64,000 nt of DNA from Vibrio coralliilyticus (GTDB taxonomy: Bacteria > Pseudomonadota > Gammaproteobacteria > Enterobacterales > Vibrionaceae), in contig NZ_CP024627.1 of the NCBI RefSeq assembly GCF_024449095.1, positions 2,666,001 through 2,730,000 on the forward strand. Direction: 5' to 3'. The first letter of the stretch is position 1. Every line of letters starts with the position of its first letter. Of the stretch, positions 29,199 through 38,491 are shown in pieces. A model generated the notes under the pieces. The model did no database searches. It was not told the DNA's origin and saw nothing but the letters and a program-made list of their open reading frames with translations. The position numbers and the translations under genes were made by a program.

Positions 29199-30284
29199 GT
29201 GTCAGAAAAACTCAAAATAACTTCCAGTCATAGAGTGTTGATTATTGCCCTGCTTGCTGCTGGCCTTGCATGTTTCTTATTAGTTGAACCTTACATCAAC
29301 TCAATTGTGATGGCGTTTATCATCTCACTGCTCATGTTTCCGATTCATGAATGGATTGAGAACCGGATGCCAAATTACAGAAACCTCGCTTCACTACTAT
29401 CCTGTACCTTACTCACTGTCATCATAGTACTGCCTTTACTGTTTGTTTTTGCCGCGATCGTTCAACAAGGCTCCTCCTTTTCGCAAAATGTCTATCAATG
29501 GGTAACTCATGGTGGTATCCAAGCGTTATTTGAACATCCTTGGGTCATTAAAGGTTTGTCACTCATCAACACCTACTTACCTTTTGATGAAGTTCAACCT
29601 CAAGAAATCGGCCAGAAAGTCGCCCAATTTGCAACGTCATTTGGCTCTAACCTTGTCGGTATCAGTGCCAAAATACTGGGAGATGCGACTAACTTCCTAC
29701 TCAACTTTTTCCTGATGTTATTTGTTTTATTCTTCTTACTTCGCGATCACGACAAAATCATCGCGGCGATTCGCCATATTTTGCCACTCTCGCGCAGCCA
29801 AGAAGACAAGCTGCTGGATGAAGTTGAACAAGTTTCAAAATCCGCGGTAATGGGATCTTTTCTCACAGCGATTGCACAGGGGGTCGCTGGGGGTATCGGT
29901 ATGTGGCTCGCAGGCTTTCCCGGTTTATTCTGGGGTACGATGATGGGTTTTGCTTCTTTTATACCGGTTGTAGGGACAGCCTTAATTTGGATTCCGGCCG
30001 CGGCTTACCTATTTCTGACCGGAGACACCACCTGGGCAATATTCCTCACTATTTGGAGTGTGGCGGTTGTTGGTTCAATCGATAATCTGCTAAGACCATT
30101 ACTCATGCAAGGCAGTGCAGGCATGAACACCTTAATGATCTTCTTTTCTTTGTTAGGTGGTCTTCATTTATTCGGTTTAATTGGCCTTATCTACGGCCCA
30201 CTGATTTTCGCCATTACTATGGTGCTATTTAATATTTATGAGGAAGAGTTTAAAGACTTCCTTGATGAACAAGATCAGAACTAA
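29199..30284 (+). CDS. AI-2E family transporter (PerM/YdiK-like permease)
   Basis: An integral membrane protein of about 361 residues with seven or eight helices, typical of the AI-2 exporter-like superfamily. Members have been linked to autoinducer-2 export, Na+/H+ exchange or unknown substrates, so the function is open. The conserved GxxxGxxPxxGxx-type region is seen as [16 protein letters not shown] and the family end as [18 protein letters not shown]. The start is uncertain: GTG 29199 gives a sensible N-terminus ([14 protein letters not shown]), the frame being open to 29148. Its leader overlaps the upstream region of the small divergent gene. Confidence 0.87.
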   Translation: MSEKLKITSSHRVLIIALLAAGLACFLLVEPYINSIVMAFIISLLMFPIHEWIENRMPNYRNLASLLSCTLLTVIIVLPLLFVFAAIVQQGSSFSQNVYQWVTHGGIQALFEHPWVIKGLSLINTYLPFDEVQPQEIGQKVAQFATSFGSNLVGISAKILGDATNFLLNFFLMLFVLFFLLRDHDKIIAAIRHILPLSRSQEDKLLDEVEQVSKSAVMGSFLTAIAQGVAGGIGMWLAGFPGLFWGTMMGFASFIPVVGTALIWIPAAAYLFLTGDTTWAIFLTIWSVAVVGSIDNLLRPLLMQGSAGMNTLMIFFSLLGGLHLFGLIGLIYGPLIFAITMVLFNIYEEEFKDFLDEQDQN

Positions 30285-30361
30285 GATCTAGGAAACAGGA
30301 AAACTTCAAGAATGTGGGGGATTATGCGAAAATCCCCCGTCTTTTTCTGTCAGAGTTCACT

Positions 30362-31384
30362 ATGTCTGCTTACATTGCCCCAAGCCAAATCGCACAACGA
30401 CAGCTCGCCTACTTTGCAGGCAAGCATGTTCTCGTCGCCGGAGAATCAGAAGATCTATTTCCGGTTGAACTGACCAAACATTGTGAATCCGTTACTGTGT
30501 TCACAACTCACTATGGTTACTACCGTCAGCTAGAATCCTACACCCAGCTCACGACTGTATTTGGTGCTGAATTTGATCAGCCAACTCAAGCAGATATGAT
30601 CTTACTTTACTGGCCAAAAGCGAAAGCAGAAGCGGAGTTTTTGCTGGCAATGCTATTCGCCAAGCTAGGTCCAGGCACGGAAATTGTGGTCGTCGGCGAA
30701 AACCGTTCAGGGGTAAAAAGCATTGAAAAGATGTTTAAAGCTTATGGCCCAATTAATAAGTTTGACTCAGCAAGGCGATGCTCTTTTTACTGGGGGCAAT
30801 GCCTTGAACAGCCCGCCCAGTTTAACCTCAAAGACTGGTTTAAGCAGTATCAAGTCAGCTACCAAGGCCACGACTTGACAGTAAAAAGCCTACCTGGGGT
30901 ATTCAGCCACGGTCAGTTTGATGTGGGCAGTAAACTGCTCCTTGATACACTGCCATCCTTGACCGGGAAAGTACTCGACTTTGGCTGTGGAGCCGGTGTG
31001 ATTGGCTCAGTCATGGCCACAATCAATTCAGACATCGAACTGGAAATGTGTGACATCAGCGCACTGGCGGTCGAATCAAGCAAAGCCACTTTAGAAGCAA
31101 ACGGATTGAAAGGTTGCGTATTTGCCTCTGATATTTACTCTGGCACCAGCAATGATTACCACTTCATTATCAGCAACCCTCCTTTCCATGCAGGTCTAGA
31201 TACCAGTTACAGTGCGACAGAAACCTTGTTAGCTGATGCACCAAAGTACCTGAATACACAGGGGCAGTTACTGATTGTGGCGAATAGTTTCCTCAAATAC
31301 CCACCCATTATTCAACAAGCGTTTGGTAATTGCGAGACGCTAAATAAGACCAATAAATTCGCGATTTATTACGCGAAGAAATAA
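30362..31384 (+). CDS. rsmC: 16S rRNA (guanine(1207)-N2)-methyltransferase RsmC
   Basis: Methylates N2 of G1207 of 16S rRNA in the 30S subunit. It has the two-domain layout of RsmC: a degenerate N-terminal methyltransferase-like half and an active C-terminal half with [10 protein letters not shown] (cofactor loop) and NPPFHAG (catalytic). ATG 30362 ([15 protein letters not shown]) gives 340 residues, near the 343 of E. coli; the frame opens earlier at 30314 without support. A hairpin after the stop may be its terminator. Confidence 0.94.
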   Translation: MSAYIAPSQIAQRQLAYFAGKHVLVAGESEDLFPVELTKHCESVTVFTTHYGYYRQLESYTQLTTVFGAEFDQPTQADMILLYWPKAKAEAEFLLAMLFAKLGPGTEIVVVGENRSGVKSIEKMFKAYGPINKFDSARRCSFYWGQCLEQPAQFNLKDWFKQYQVSYQGHDLTVKSLPGVFSHGQFDVGSKLLLDTLPSLTGKVLDFGCGAGVIGSVMATINSDIELEMCDISALAVESSKATLEANGLKGCVFASDIYSGTSNDYHFIISNPPFHAGLDTSYSATETLLADAPKYLNTQGQLLIVANSFLKYPPIIQQAFGNCETLNKTNKFAIYYAKK

Positions 31385-31390
31385 CTAGCT

Positions 31391-31423
31391 AGCCCGATTC
31401 AAACCTGTATATCGGGCTTATCT
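31391..31423 (+). terminator. possible terminator after rsmC
   Basis: AGCCCGAT (31391-31398) pairs with ATCGGGCT (31411-31418). The T tract after it is poor (TATCTC), so it may be a weak terminator. Confidence 0.55.
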
Positions 31424-31576
31424 CACCCCGCTACGCTAAATTTGCGCATCCCTCCACGCTTTAAATCAGACTTACTTGTCAAAGTAAAAAAACTCGTTAA
31501 TTTTGTCATTCTAGGAAAGTGACATTTTACTTGGGCATTGTATGCCTATCTTGATTACGGAAAGTCTCGTTAGCTC

Positions 31577-34500
31577 ATGTTTAAGTTGTATCGAAAACAA
31601 AAATTCAAGCGCCTGCAACATACTTTGATGCTAGCGTTTTTGGTGCTCAGCATTACCCCTCTCACCATTATCGCTATCTTCTTTTTACAATCTCACACCA
31701 AAGATCTGCAAGAACAAAGCACTTCGCACTTGCTCTCAGTACGCGACAGCAAACAGCAACAAGTCGTCGATTATATGTATGCAAAAGAATCTGAAGTCAT
31801 GGGGTTCGTTCGTTCAGAATTGGCTTATGCGAGCGGTGGACGCTTTTATGGATTGGTCAATGCTTTTCGTAGCTTAGGGTTAGATATTGAACAAGCACGT
31901 GACTACGCCCAACGACGTTATATTCAAGGTTCAGGCGATCAAATAAAAACATCCATTCTTCCTCAGTCTAAGGTTTATAGTGGTACTGAACGCTACCGCC
32001 TACTGCATAAACGCTACCATCGTGCTTACCTAGAGCTTCTCAAACGCTCTGACTTTGACGACGTCCTCCTAGTTGATTTAGAAGGTAATGTCACCTATTC
32101 GATCTACAAACACGATAACTACGGTACTAACCTCCTCACTGGTCGTTTCCGCGATAGCAACCTAGGCAAAACTTTCCATAAGCTCAAAACTCAAGTCACC
32201 GAAAAGCGTAAGACCAATGAAGATTATACCCCTGTTATCATTTCTGATTTTGAAATGGATAAAGGGAAACCCGTTGCTTGGCTAGGTGCGCCCATAATTC
32301 AGCAAGGTTACCTCCATAGCTATGCCATGTTCCGCTTACCGAATAATGGCATCACTAAGCTGATCGCTGATACCAACAATGCTTCAGCTATGAAAACCTT
32401 GTTGGTAGGTGCCGACCATCGTTCACGCACCATGGCTTATGAGCAAGAAGACATCGACAAAAGTCGCGAAGTCGTAGACTTAGCGCTATCAGGAAGAACG
32501 GAAGTAGGTACTTACATCAATACAGTTGGAGAAGCGACTATTGCCGCTTACAGCCCGATATCTTTCAAAGGTGTAGAATGGGCAATTGTGGTTGAAGTTC
32601 CAGAAAAAGAAGCCTTTGCTCGAGTGAATCAGCTCGAAACCCTCTTCATCTTCGCCATGTTATGTGCAATTGTACTGGTAGTCGCGGCATCGCATTACTT
32701 ATCCAACTTTATTACCGCACCGCTTCTTAAGTTGACTTGGGCTGCAGAGAAAGTCTCAGCTGGCGACCTTGACACCGATATCATCAATACTGAGCGTAAA
32801 GATGAAATTGGTCGTCTCGCGGTGAGCTTTGAACGTATGCAACGCTCCATCCGTGACAAAATGCAGCTCATCAAACAGCAAAATGAAGAACTGGAAAGCA
32901 ATCTAAAACTGATTCAGAAGCAAAATGATGAATTACAGCTAGCCAACAAACTCAAAGACGAGTTTCTTGCCACAACTTCCCATGAATTACGCACGCCTTT
33001 GCATGGCATGGTTGGGATTGCCGAAGCCCTGATTTCAGGTGCGAATGGCCCCATCACCGCCAGCCACAAATATCAACTTGATATCATCATCAGTAGTGGT
33101 CAAAGGCTGGCAACCTTAGTCGATGATTTACTTGATTATCACAAAATGCGTTATGGTAATCTGGATATCGAAACCCGCGCAGTGGACATTTCTGGCGCAA
33201 CACGATTGGTTTTGGAGCTGTCTTCTCACCTTGTCGGTAACAAGCCAATTCGCATTATCAACCAAGTTCCTACCGATCCTCTTTGGGTCAGTGCGGATCC
33301 ACAACGTCTTGAGCAGGTACTGTATAACTTGGTTGGCAATGCCATTAAGTACACCAGTGAAGGCAAAATCGTCATATCTGCCACTCAGGTTGATGATAAT
33401 ATCCGCGTACAAGTTGTCGATACTGGCCAAGGTATACCAGCCGATCAACTGGAACATATCTTTGAGCCACTCATTCAAGCGGGTAGCGACAGCAGCCGCT
33501 ATCGACAAGGGGCAGGGTTAGGCCTATCCATTAGCCGACAGTTAATTGATTTGATGCAAGGTACGCTCTATGTGAGCAGCCAGCCAATGGTCGGCACCAC
33601 TTTCAGCTTCACTCTACCAATCGCATCAGTAGAGCAGATCGCTCAAATCAACGATATTGAGAACGCTCACTTCGTTGCACCGGAGAGCAATAATCTTGAA
33701 CTCATAGAGAGTTCAAATTTGCCTGAAAACCCCGAAGGGCCATTGTTATTGATTGTGGATGACGAACCGGTCAACCTACGTGTGTTAGACAGCTTCCTCC
33801 GTTTAGAAGGTTACCGAGTACGTACGGCTAACAATGGGGAAGAAGCGATTGGCTCAGTTCGAGAAGAGAAGCCCGAACTTTTATTGCTCGATATCATGAT
33901 GCCGGGTATGAGCGGCTATCAAGTGTGCGAAACGCTTCGACAAGATTACGACCACGCTCAATTACCTGTCATTATGCTGACTGCATTAAATCAGCCTGAC
34001 GATCGTGTACGTGGTTTTGAAGCCGGAGCGAACGATTACTTATCAAAGCCATTCAATAAACAGGAACTCGCCGCTCGAATAACCGCACACTTAACCGCCA
34101 GTAAGGCGGAGCAGCGCAGAATTGAAAATCAACAATTACAAAATGAGCTTAAACAGCGCGCCATGGTTGAAGCTAGCCTGCTGGAAACCCAAGGACGATT
34201 ACTAGAACAGTTAGAGTCTGCCCCAGAAGCTATTATCTGTGTGCGTGATGATAATAAAGTCCGTTTCACCAATGACGCGGCCTCAAGACTATTTAAGCGC
34301 ACAACCGAGCAGCTTAGACGCTCCAGCGCCGATGAACTTATCGCACCCAAATACCTTAATGTAGAACAGCCGCATTATTGTGGAGTCATTGATATATACG
34401 TGGAAGATGTTCGTCAGCATTTATCTGCGGATATTCTAAAGCTTCCCGAGGGATCTGGGCTGAAATCCATGTATATTTTCGATGTCGGTGGTGGTGTGAA

Positions 34501-34963
34501 TGCAGCACGCATTACCAATCTTGAAACAGCCATTGAAGCGCTTTCCAGCTATGCCTTCGAAGGCGACAAAGCCAAACTTCAGGAATTAAAAGAACTCGGA
34601 GGTGAGTTCACACGCTTGGCCGACCGCGTCACAACGGATAATAAGTCCAAACAGGAAATTATGCGTGAAGTATTGGTCGATTCCATGACAAGTGCCCTGA
34701 ATTACTGGGAAAGTGTCACGGGCCAAAGTAAGTTTGCATTTGCAGAGCAAAGTGGTTTGTGGCGAGTGTACCTTGACCGCAGTACATTACAAACTCGAAC
34801 TCTAGATAAATATCTACGAGTCGAGACGTTGCCTAAAACACCTCGCTGGCGAACCGTGTTGAGCTCATTAGAGTACATTTTGGAACACTGTAAAGAGATG
34901 AGCCCTGAGCGAACCCATATTGAAAACCTTCGTGACAAGCTTCAACACCTTCTCACCAGCTAA
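31577..34963 (+). CDS. chiS: chitin-responsive hybrid sensor kinase ChiS
   Basis: Master regulator of chitin use in vibrios. The 1128 residues hold a membrane helix (about 17-36), a large periplasmic sensor, a second helix (about 350-370) and a HAMP linker. Then come a histidine kinase with His469 in TTSHELRTPLHG and ATPase boxes (VGNAIKYTSEG, DTGQGIP, GLGLSIS), and a receiver with Asp772 in LLLDIMMPGMSGY. A C-terminal part of about 270 residues follows. His469 and Asp772 have the same numbers as in V. cholerae ChiS. There, the periplasmic chitobiose-binding protein holds ChiS off without ligand, and the C-terminal region binds the chb promoter DNA directly. The gene lies just upstream of its target operon. 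Confidence 0.95.
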   Translation: MFKLYRKQKFKRLQHTLMLAFLVLSITPLTIIAIFFLQSHTKDLQEQSTSHLLSVRDSKQQQVVDYMYAKESEVMGFVRSELAYASGGRFYGLVNAFRSLGLDIEQARDYAQRRYIQGSGDQIKTSILPQSKVYSGTERYRLLHKRYHRAYLELLKRSDFDDVLLVDLEGNVTYSIYKHDNYGTNLLTGRFRDSNLGKTFHKLKTQVTEKRKTNEDYTPVIISDFEMDKGKPVAWLGAPIIQQGYLHSYAMFRLPNNGITKLIADTNNASAMKTLLVGADHRSRTMAYEQEDIDKSREVVDLALSGRTEVGTYINTVGEATIAAYSPISFKGVEWAIVVEVPEKEAFARVNQLETLFIFAMLCAIVLVVAASHYLSNFITAPLLKLTWAAEKVSAGDLDTDIINTERKDEIGRLAVSFERMQRSIRDKMQLIKQQNEELESNLKLIQKQNDELQLANKLKDEFLATTSHELRTPLHGMVGIAEALISGANGPITASHKYQLDIIISSGQRLATLVDDLLDYHKMRYGNLDIETRAVDISGATRLVLELSSHLVGNKPIRIINQVPTDPLWVSADPQRLEQVLYNLVGNAIKYTSEGKIVISATQVDDNIRVQVVDTGQGIPADQLEHIFEPLIQAGSDSSRYRQGAGLGLSISRQLIDLMQGTLYVSSQPMVGTTFSFTLPIASVEQIAQINDIENAHFVAPESNNLELIESSNLPENPEGPLLLIVDDEPVNLRVLDSFLRLEGYRVRTANNGEEAIGSVREEKPELLLLDIMMPGMSGYQVCETLRQDYDHAQLPVIMLTALNQPDDRVRGFEAGANDYLSKPFNKQELAARITAHLTASKAEQRRIENQQLQNELKQRAMVEASLLETQGRLLEQLESAPEAIICVRDDNKVRFTNDAASRLFKRTTEQLRRSSADELIAPKYLNVEQPHYCGVIDIYVEDVRQHLSADILKLPEGSGLKSMYIFDVGGGVNAARITNLETAIEALSSYAFEGDKAKLQELKELGGEFTRLADRVTTDNKSKQEIMREVLVDSMTSALNYWESVTGQSKFAFAEQSGLWRVYLDRSTLQTRTLDKYLRVETLPKTPRWRTVLSSLEYILEHCKEMSPERTHIENLRDKLQHLLTS

Positions 34964-34982
34964 ACAACCCAGTCTATTGATT

Positions 34983-35007
34983 AAGCCCGGAAACGGGCTT
35001 TTTTATT
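34983..35007 (+). terminator. intrinsic terminator after chiS
   Basis: AAGCCCG, loop GAAA, CGGGCTT (34983-35000), then TTTTATT. Confidence 0.9.
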
Positions 35008-35189
35008 GCCTAAACCAAGCTATCGGCATACACCTTACGCACGTCGGCCACTGAGCCCAAAAGGGAGTTAAAGAGTTTTTACACAACATAAAACAACTCA
35101 TATTCCCCTAGCAAAGACCGACAATTCAAATCAACTTAATAGAGAAAAGGGCCGTTACTTCACCAGGATTTAAAGAAAAGAATTCAGTT

Positions 35190-35205
35190 TGCGAACATAA
35201 TCACA
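35190..35205. promoter_or_regulatory. candidate CRP site upstream of the chb operon
   Basis: TGCGA-ACATAA-TCACA matches the TGTGA-N6-TCACA consensus at 9 of 10 positions. Chitin and other sugar-uptake operons of vibrios are commonly CRP-controlled. Confidence 0.6.
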
Positions 35206-35322
35206 ACAAGACGGCAGAATTAATTTTTCACTATAAATTAACCCTCCCCAACACTAGTGATAATGATCTCACATACAAACCAAATCAAAGACAGACCTTA
35301 AAAACAAAACCACAATAAGTTA

Positions 35323-35334
35323 GTGAGCACTCAC
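35323..35334. promoter_or_regulatory. SlmA-type operator in the chb promoter
   Basis: GTGAGCACTCAC is a perfect 12-bp palindrome differing from the SlmA consensus GTGAGTACTCAC by one base. SlmA, the nucleoid-occlusion protein, is known to activate the chb operon of V. cholerae together with ChiS. Confidence 0.8.
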
Positions 35335-35423
35335 ATATAATTTTAAGATCAGTGAATAGTGCGAGTGAACTCAAATTTAACAATACGTCAACAACAGACT
35401 AAAAAAAGGACGAATCAACGTTA

Positions 35424-35484
35424 TTAACGTCGTTTGGGTACTTTTTAACGTTTTTAACGAGAAAGCTAATTGCCAAATTTAACG
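35424..35484 (+). repeat. four TTAACG direct repeats upstream of the binding-protein gene
   Basis: TTAACG occurs at 35424, 35445, 35454 and 35479, spaced 21, 9 and 25 bases. The first is flanked by AACGTT. They may be binding sites (for example for ChiS), but I do not know the ChiS site and cannot show it. Confidence 0.6.
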
Positions 35485-35648
35485 TAAAGGTGTTTTCTTA
35501 ACTTGCCTAAGGCCTACAGGCCACTCAATACCCTCGACTCCTTCGGTATGAGGGAATGAAGATTGAGGTAGGTGTTTAGGAAATGTCTATTTATTAAGAA
35601 CCATCAACTTCCATACAGTGAAATGAAAGCAAATAGTAAGGAACAGCT

Positions 35649-37331
35649 ATGCTTGCCAACATAAAAAAAACTGCACTAGCTACAGCAATTATTGCAACCG
35701 CGACAACTGGGTTTACTTCTGTCGCAACGGCTGCTGAGCGCAGTGAATTAACAGTACACCCTAAAGAGTTCACCACTTTTGTACGCAACTTTAACCCATT
35801 CCTAGGTGCCACTAACCTACACACAACAACGGACTTTCTATACGAACCCCTTGTTGTATTTAATGAAATGCACGGCAACACACCAGTATTCCGTTTGGCA
35901 GAAAACTTCAAAATGTCTGACGATCTTATGAGCGTAACGTTTGACATTCGCAAAGGGGTAAAGTGGTCAGATGGTGAGGCATTTGATGCGAACGACGTGG
36001 TTTACTCTTTTAATTTAGTTAAAGAAAAGCCAGAGCTTGACCAAAGTGGTATCAACTCATGGGTAGCTGGCGTTGAAAAGCTGAATGACTACCAAGTTAA
36101 GTTCCGCCTAACTGAAGCGAACTCAAACGTTCCTTACGAAATTGCCAAGGTACCTGTTGTTCCTGAACACGTTTGGAAAGACGTAAAAGATCCAGCCACT
36201 TTTACCAATGAGAATCCTGTTGGTTCAGGCCCTTTCACTGAGATCGATACCTTCACTGCGCAACTGTACATCCAGTGTCGCAATCCAAACTACTGGGATG
36301 CCGACAACCTAGAAGTCGATTGTCTTCGCGTGCCTCAAATTGCAAACAACGATCAGTTCCTAGGTAAAGTGGTTAACGGCGAAATGGATTGGACATCATC
36401 TTTCATTCCAGATATTGACCGCACCTACGCAGCCTCTAGTCCAAATCACCAGTACTGGTACCCACCAGCAGGTACTCAAGCATTCGTGATTAACTTTAAG
36501 AACCCAGACGCCGCGAAAAACGAAGCATTAACTAATGTCGATTTTCGCCGTGCATTCTCAATGGCTCTAGACCGTCAGACTATCATCGATATTGCCTTCT
36601 ACGGTGGTGGCACAGTGAATGACTTTGCCTCTGGCCTCGGCTATGCCTTTGAAGCTTGGTCAGATGAAAAAGTTCACGACAAGTACAAAACATACAACAC
36701 ATACAACGTCAAGGGCGCTAAAGATCTTCTCAACAAAGCTGGCTTTAAAGATGTCAACAATGATGGTTTCGTCGATACCCCATCTGGCAAATCATTTGAG
36801 CTGCTAATTCAGTCACCAAATGGTTGGACAGACTTCAACAACACAGTTCAACTGGCAGTTGAACAGCTGGCCGAAGTGGGGATTAAAGCGAAAGCACGTA
36901 CACCTGATTTCTCTGTCTACAATCAAGCTATGTTGGAAGGAACATACGACGTATCGTACACCAACTACTTCCACGGTGCAGATCCATATACTTACTGGAA
37001 CAGTGCATACAACTCATCATTGCAATCTGGTGACGGCATGCCTCGCTTTGCTATGCACTTCTACAAAAACGATAAACTTGATGGACTTCTTAACAGCTTC
37101 TACAAAACCGCTGACAAGAGTGAGCAGCTAGAAATTGCTCATGGTATCCAGCAAATCATCGCCGCAGACCAAGTGACCGTGCCTGTTATGTCTGGTGCCT
37201 ACATGTATCAGTACAACACAACACGCTTCACAGGTTGGTGGAATAAAGACAATCCGAAGGGCCGTCCAAACATTTGGGCTGGTATCCCTGAGCGTCTACT
37301 TCACGTACTGGACCTAAAACCAGTTAAGTAA
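35649..37331 (+). CDS. periplasmic (GlcNAc)2-binding protein of the chitobiose ABC importer
   Basis: A periplasmic solute-binding protein of 560 residues, family 5 (oligopeptide-binding type). A signal peptide ends VATA (cleavage after about residue 28). In V. cholerae this protein (CBP, VC0620) binds chitin disaccharide, feeds the importer, and in its free form keeps ChiS inactive. The family fold is seen in KWSDGEAFDANDVVYSF and FRRAFSMALDRQTI. It is the first gene of the operon. A hairpin just after it may keep its level above that of the permeases. Confidence 0.93.
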   Translation: MLANIKKTALATAIIATATTGFTSVATAAERSELTVHPKEFTTFVRNFNPFLGATNLHTTTDFLYEPLVVFNEMHGNTPVFRLAENFKMSDDLMSVTFDIRKGVKWSDGEAFDANDVVYSFNLVKEKPELDQSGINSWVAGVEKLNDYQVKFRLTEANSNVPYEIAKVPVVPEHVWKDVKDPATFTNENPVGSGPFTEIDTFTAQLYIQCRNPNYWDADNLEVDCLRVPQIANNDQFLGKVVNGEMDWTSSFIPDIDRTYAASSPNHQYWYPPAGTQAFVINFKNPDAAKNEALTNVDFRRAFSMALDRQTIIDIAFYGGGTVNDFASGLGYAFEAWSDEKVHDKYKTYNTYNVKGAKDLLNKAGFKDVNNDGFVDTPSGKSFELLIQSPNGWTDFNNTVQLAVEQLAEVGIKAKARTPDFSVYNQAMLEGTYDVSYTNYFHGADPYTYWNSAYNSSLQSGDGMPRFAMHFYKNDKLDGLLNSFYKTADKSEQLEIAHGIQQIIAADQVTVPVMSGAYMYQYNTTRFTGWWNKDNPKGRPNIWAGIPERLLHVLDLKPVK

Positions 37332-37344
37332 GCGTTCAATCTTT

Positions 37345-37367
37345 GCGGTGCACATCCCGTGCACCGC
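37345..37367 (+). other. intercistronic hairpin between binding-protein and permease genes
   Basis: GCGGTGCAC, loop ATCCC, GTGCACCGC (perfect 9-bp stem), followed by TTTATCC. The T tract is weak, so it would act as a leaky terminator or as a 3' stabiliser of the binding-protein message, as between malE and malF. Confidence 0.72.
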
Positions 37368-37502
37368 TTTATCCCCCAAGCTTTTGACTATTTAAAGTAT
37401 GGCGCCAGTCGTCAGGGGATTGTTCGCTCTCAATTTTGGCTTTTCGCTAGGAGCGACCTGAAACCAGAAACAGGAAATATCTGGGTCAGTAAGGTGTAAG
37501 TT

Positions 37503-38489
37503 ATGGGCTATTTTTTAAGACGTTTGTCATTTTATTTTGTCGCACTATTAGTTGCAGCAACACTTAATTTTATTATTCCCCGGGCGATGCCGGGCGATCC
37601 GGTCACCATGATGTTCGCAAATGCATCAGTACAAGTGACCCCAGAGCGCATTGCCGCGATGAAAGAACTGCTCGGTTTTGTTGATGGTGGACTATTTGTT
37701 CAATACATCGCGTACATGAAGAACATTCTCAGCTGGGAGCTGGGAACATCGATTCAGTTTTACCCTTTATCTGTGAATGAGTTGCTAGGAAGTGCTTTTG
37801 GCTGGTCACTCTTTCTTGCGGGTACCGCCGTTGTTTTATCTTTTTCATTAGGTTCTATTCTCGGTATTTATGCCGCTTGGAAACGAGGCAGTAAGTACGA
37901 TGCCTTCATTACTCCAGGAATGCTGATCATCCAAGCTGTACCACAAGTGGTGATAGCCATGCTCGCCATGTTCATCTTTGCTATTGGTTTGAAATGGTTC
38001 CCTACAGGGTATGCGTACACCGCTGGTACTTTACCTGACTGGACAAGCTGGGCGTTCATCAAAGACGTGGCTTATCACGCAGTTTTACCCCTATTCTGCG
38101 CTTCAGTTGTCCAAATAGGTGGCTTCCTCGTTAACATGCGAAACAACATGATTAACCTTCTTGCAGAAGATTACATCACCATGGCTAAAGGCAAAGGATT
38201 GAGCGAGAACCGCGTCGTGTTCAACTATGCCGCTCGTAACGCCTTATTACCGAGTGTCACCGCTTTATCAATGGCATTAGGTATGGCTATTGGTGGCCAG
38301 CTCATCATCGAAATCATCTTCAACTACCCAGGCCTAGGCTCGGTACTGTTCAATGCGATCAAAGCCCGTGATTATCAGGTGCTTCAAGGTCAATTACTGA
38401 TCATGACGCTGTTTATGCTGTTCTTTAACCTGCTGGCTGACATGCTTTACGTTGTACTCGACCCTCGCCTACGTAAGGGAGGTAAATAA
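37503..38489 (+). CDS. chitobiose ABC transporter permease 1 (DppB/OppB type)
   Basis: An inner-membrane channel subunit of 328 residues with six helices. The EAA loop that contacts the ATPase is seen around NYAARNALLPSVTALSMALG. It begins with the family pattern of one helix (YFVALLVAATLNFIIPRAMPGDP). The start ATG 37503 has AAGGTG before it. The next permease starts 3 bases after its stop. Confidence 0.92.
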   Translation: MGYFLRRLSFYFVALLVAATLNFIIPRAMPGDPVTMMFANASVQVTPERIAAMKELLGFVDGGLFVQYIAYMKNILSWELGTSIQFYPLSVNELLGSAFGWSLFLAGTAVVLSFSLGSILGIYAAWKRGSKYDAFITPGMLIIQAVPQVVIAMLAMFIFAIGLKWFPTGYAYTAGTLPDWTSWAFIKDVAYHAVLPLFCASVVQIGGFLVNMRNNMINLLAEDYITMAKGKGLSENRVVFNYAARNALLPSVTALSMALGMAIGGQLIIEIIFNYPGLGSVLFNAIKARDYQVLQGQLLIMTLFMLFFNLLADMLYVVLDPRLRKGGK

Positions 38490-38491
38490 TC

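Larger units (their letters stand above)
35008..35648 (+). promoter_or_regulatory. chitobiose (chb) operon regulatory region
   Basis: A gene-free stretch of about 640 bases between chiS and the binding-protein gene. In order it holds a CRP-type site (35190-35205), a GTGA-N8-TCAC dyad (35257-35272) and a SlmA-type palindrome (35323-35334) touching a perfect TATAAT (35336-35341). Further on are a GAGTGAACTC dyad (35363-35372), four TTAACG motifs (35424-35484) and two GC-rich hairpins in the likely leader (GGCC-TACA-GGCC near 35511, CCCTC with GAGGG near 35532-35556). None of the possible -10 boxes has a good -35, which fits an activator-dependent promoter. No small ORF with a ribosome site was seen. 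Confidence 0.75.

Noticed and set aside
35257-35272. Second CRP site in the chb region
   Set aside because: Half-sites are right but the gap is 8 bases instead of 6; kept only as an unexplained dyad.
35594-35953. 119-codon minus-strand ORF at the start of the binding-protein gene
   Set aside because: Overlaps the signal-peptide coding region of a certain gene on the other strand, with no support of its own.
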